From positions 96,163 through 145,123 of the forward strand of contig NMRA01000770.1 of the NCBI GenBank assembly GCA_002633005.1: a DNA stretch of 48,961 nucleotides, given 5' to 3'. Of this stretch, positions 46,973 through 48,961 are shown in pieces. This DNA comes from Phoronis australis (taxonomy: Eukaryota; Phoronida; Phoronidae). The notes under the pieces are model-generated. The model did not search any database. It was not told the DNA's origin and saw only the letters and a program-made list of their open reading frames with translations. Each line of letters opens with the position of its first letter. Position 1 is the first letter of the stretch. The position numbers were made by a program, and so were the translations under genes.

Positions 46973-47881
46973 CTGTGAAAAACGAAATGAGCAATGCATC
47001 ACCACAGACTTGAAATGGATGTAACATTTAACAATGACTTTAAAGAAATACTTCCGGACTTTCTCCAACTTCATGACTTTCTGTGAAAAATGGAATACAA
47101 TTACAATGGCACGTCACCCACTCGCTCGCACTACATCGAGCTGTGAAAGCAATTACAAGCATAGGATTATCTGCCGATATCATTCTCTAACAATGAATTA
47201 GGACCTTTATTGAAATTGATAAAACAGCTGGGTACGCATGGAAATGTTGTCTATTGCTGTAATAAACAAAGGTAAATAAAAAACGGCTATATTTCGAGCA
47301 TGGTTATCTCATCTTCAGACTTCATTACGTGTAAATTGAGACATCGCTAACACAACAGGTCACAGTACGGCTAGGTGCCTTGAGTGTTAGTGAAGATGAG
47401 ACGTGAGGCGATTCACTAACTTCTCTTTACCTGCTCATTGTAGAATACACTCTTTCACAGTGCTACGAAAGGTAGCACACTCGTATGTTGTTTAACATGG
47501 CTTCTCATTGGTTAAAGTAATAAAGGCGACGTTATTCCTATTGGTTGAAATCTGGGAAACCCCTTTCAGTTTACTCTTTCGTAGTGTGGCGACCACCTTT
47601 GACTTGAATAGTTGCAATTTATGAACACCAGCTGTTTTCGAAATACACAAAATCGAGGGAACTTCGAACCAGTGGCTTCAACAGTACACACCATGGATTT
47701 TTGCACATTTCGAATTACCGGTGGCCACAGACTAAATGTATGACGTAAAATTTAGCCAAATCCATGATTATTTTGTGCCATTAGCTCGAAATTTTGATTT
47801 CTCTTTCAGTTTTGCCAATTTTCACATTTCCCGCCATGTGACATCATGGGTTGAACACAAGAGATCAGCGACTAGCATTGA
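46973..47881. other. SLC1 upstream intron sequence
   Basis: Intron of the minus-strand transporter gene by inference; no further SLC1 exon is visible. On the minus strand, 47320-47281 contains CTGAAGA, a short stem, then CTCGAAAT, a second hammerhead-like motif. Confidence 0.4.
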
Positions 47882-48133
47882 ACAACGGCGGAGAGTAGGG
47901 AATTTGAAAGCGACAACGATTATGAGCAAGAAATGTACAAATACTATGAAGAAACGTACGAGAATGGTGGCCAGGATGACGAAATGGGGTTTCACGAAAG
48001 CGAGAACGAGTTTGATATGTTTTCAGCTGCGTACTTTTCTAATTTGAGGCCTTACGAACTGGATCCTCCCGCGAGAGAAGCGGCCTCGGTCTCGGCCAGT
48101 CAAACCAGTCATCCAACAGACGATCCTGAATAA
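47882..48133 (+). CDS. Acidic Tyr-rich ORF, possible P2X7-C-terminal-like protein fragment
   Basis: Open from 47882; first Met at 47933, stop at 48133. Residues run FESDNDYEQEMYKYYEETYE, then RPYELDPPAREAASVSASQ. Acidic Tyr/Glu-rich starts followed by a PYxFEP-like motif and then a (L/I)G.NTEW..C zinc module occur in invertebrate proteins carrying the P2X7 intracellular domain. Here a frame after the stop reads IGQNTEWPQTESLG near 48225-48255, without the Cys residues. If real, it is a degraded copy. The family guess is from memory of the motif pattern and is weak. A related fragment lies at 17825-18113. Confidence 0.35.
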   Translation, partial: TTAESREFESDNDYEQEMYKYYEETYENGGQDDEMGFHESENEFDMFSAAYFSNLRPYELDPPAREAASVSASQTSHPTDDPE

Positions 48134-48961
48134 AGAGCCGATGTTTTTGAATACTAAATATTGTCCTTTATTGAACCAGGTCTTCATCGTAACATCTCTG
48201 ATTGGAGTCGAAACACGACTCCTCAAATTGGGCAGAACACAGAGTGGCCCCAGACAGAATCGCTTGGTCCACGCTGAGGTCCCACATTCTCATTTGGCGC
48301 ACGAAGCGATGCCACTACTGCGCAACTTTGGCGTCCTTCGGAACACCGAGACGTTCTCCGTCTGATTGCTGTTGCTGCAGCCTCTGCAAACACATCTTTT
48401 CATCCCTCTACGAACCTTCTCGACGCTAAATATACTTTACTTTCACTTCACTCTATACACTTAGTTGCTGATCTGAACAGTGTGCCGAACGACTTGGGTT
48501 CAACCCATGACGTTGTACATAATTAGTATTTTTTTCAATTTTTACGTGTTTCTTTATGAGCTGTGCACTAAAGGTACTGAAATCAAGTAAGATATTATAA
48601 TAAATATAGATTATTACATGGCGAAGTCGTTATCCCCCGTTATCTAGAGCCCGAGTGGATTTTGGTGAATTATCGCCCGAGGGGCGTTATACCACATACT
48701 AAACGAGAAGCATTGCAATGAATCGATTTACTTTTTCTGACTCTCCACGGCTTTGTAACTACTTTCTATGTCAGAGGCCCGGGGTCGGAGGTCGTGACCT
48801 TTTAAGAAAAGCCCGGCTATTTTTTGTCAAATAATGCTTTTACACAACACCAACTGAAAACTTAAATATTATAGAAATAAATTGCAATTTATAAATTAAG
48901 GTTTACCAACTATTATAGCTTAAAACACGTTTTTTTCACGCTAAGCTTCGACCGGGAAATT
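48134..48961. other. Right edge, no further gene recognised
   Basis: Possible decayed continuation of the acidic ORF to about 48380; beyond that AT-rich intergenic or SLC1-intronic sequence. Confidence 0.35.

Noticed and set aside
46754-46978. Plus-strand 74-residue ORF
   Set aside because: It is the antisense shadow of the SLC1 exon at 46838-46972.

Overview
This window is eukaryotic and looks like a marine invertebrate genome (mollusc, annelid, brachiopod, hemichordate or cephalochordate type; I cannot place it further). The reasons are spliced genes with GT-AG introns, a RING/NHL TRIM-type gene, a glutamate-transporter gene, many kinds of DNA transposon, a tRNA-derived SINE, a LINE fragment, microsatellites and runs of N. 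No prokaryotic gene organisation is present.

Layout. (1) 1-13465: two paralogous genes in head-to-head orientation encode secreted, N-glycosylated, cysteine-containing proteins that I cannot name. The minus-strand gene runs from 5398 off the left edge (4 exons visible). The plus-strand gene ends at 13465 (5 exons, 321 residues). Its signal-peptide exon, with promoter and proximal intron, is present twice (5714-6940 and 7321-8547), and a single N sits exactly at the second copy's start. (2) 14922-28099: transposon territory. It holds a 1.6 kb TTAA-flanked element with a THAP-domain ORF, a 3.1 kb element with inverted ends and ten subterminal copies of a 13-mer, and a 5.2 kb element with 5-bp target duplications and a hAT transposase remnant. 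The last is interrupted by a large THAP-element palindrome. A minus-strand SINE with a 12-bp target duplication lies just beyond. (3) 30577-31387: a TRIM-like gene, RING half plus NHL propeller, collapsed around a single N. (4) 34830-35735: a decayed LINE 3' end. (5) 36376-46000: gene-poor, with MITEs, an AT-rich repeat block and hairpins. (6) 46070-46972: the last two coding exons of an SLC1/EAAT glutamate transporter (minus), with a decayed copy of its terminal exon downstream. (7) 47882-48133: a short acidic ORF that has a weaker relative at 17825-18113.

Most notable: the unnamed secreted paralogue pair, whose full exon structure can be derived by hand; a MITE family with six copies each flanked by a perfect 5-bp duplication; and the nested transposon structure at 22578-27744. 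Two single-N positions (7320 and 30733) behave as true assembly breaks.
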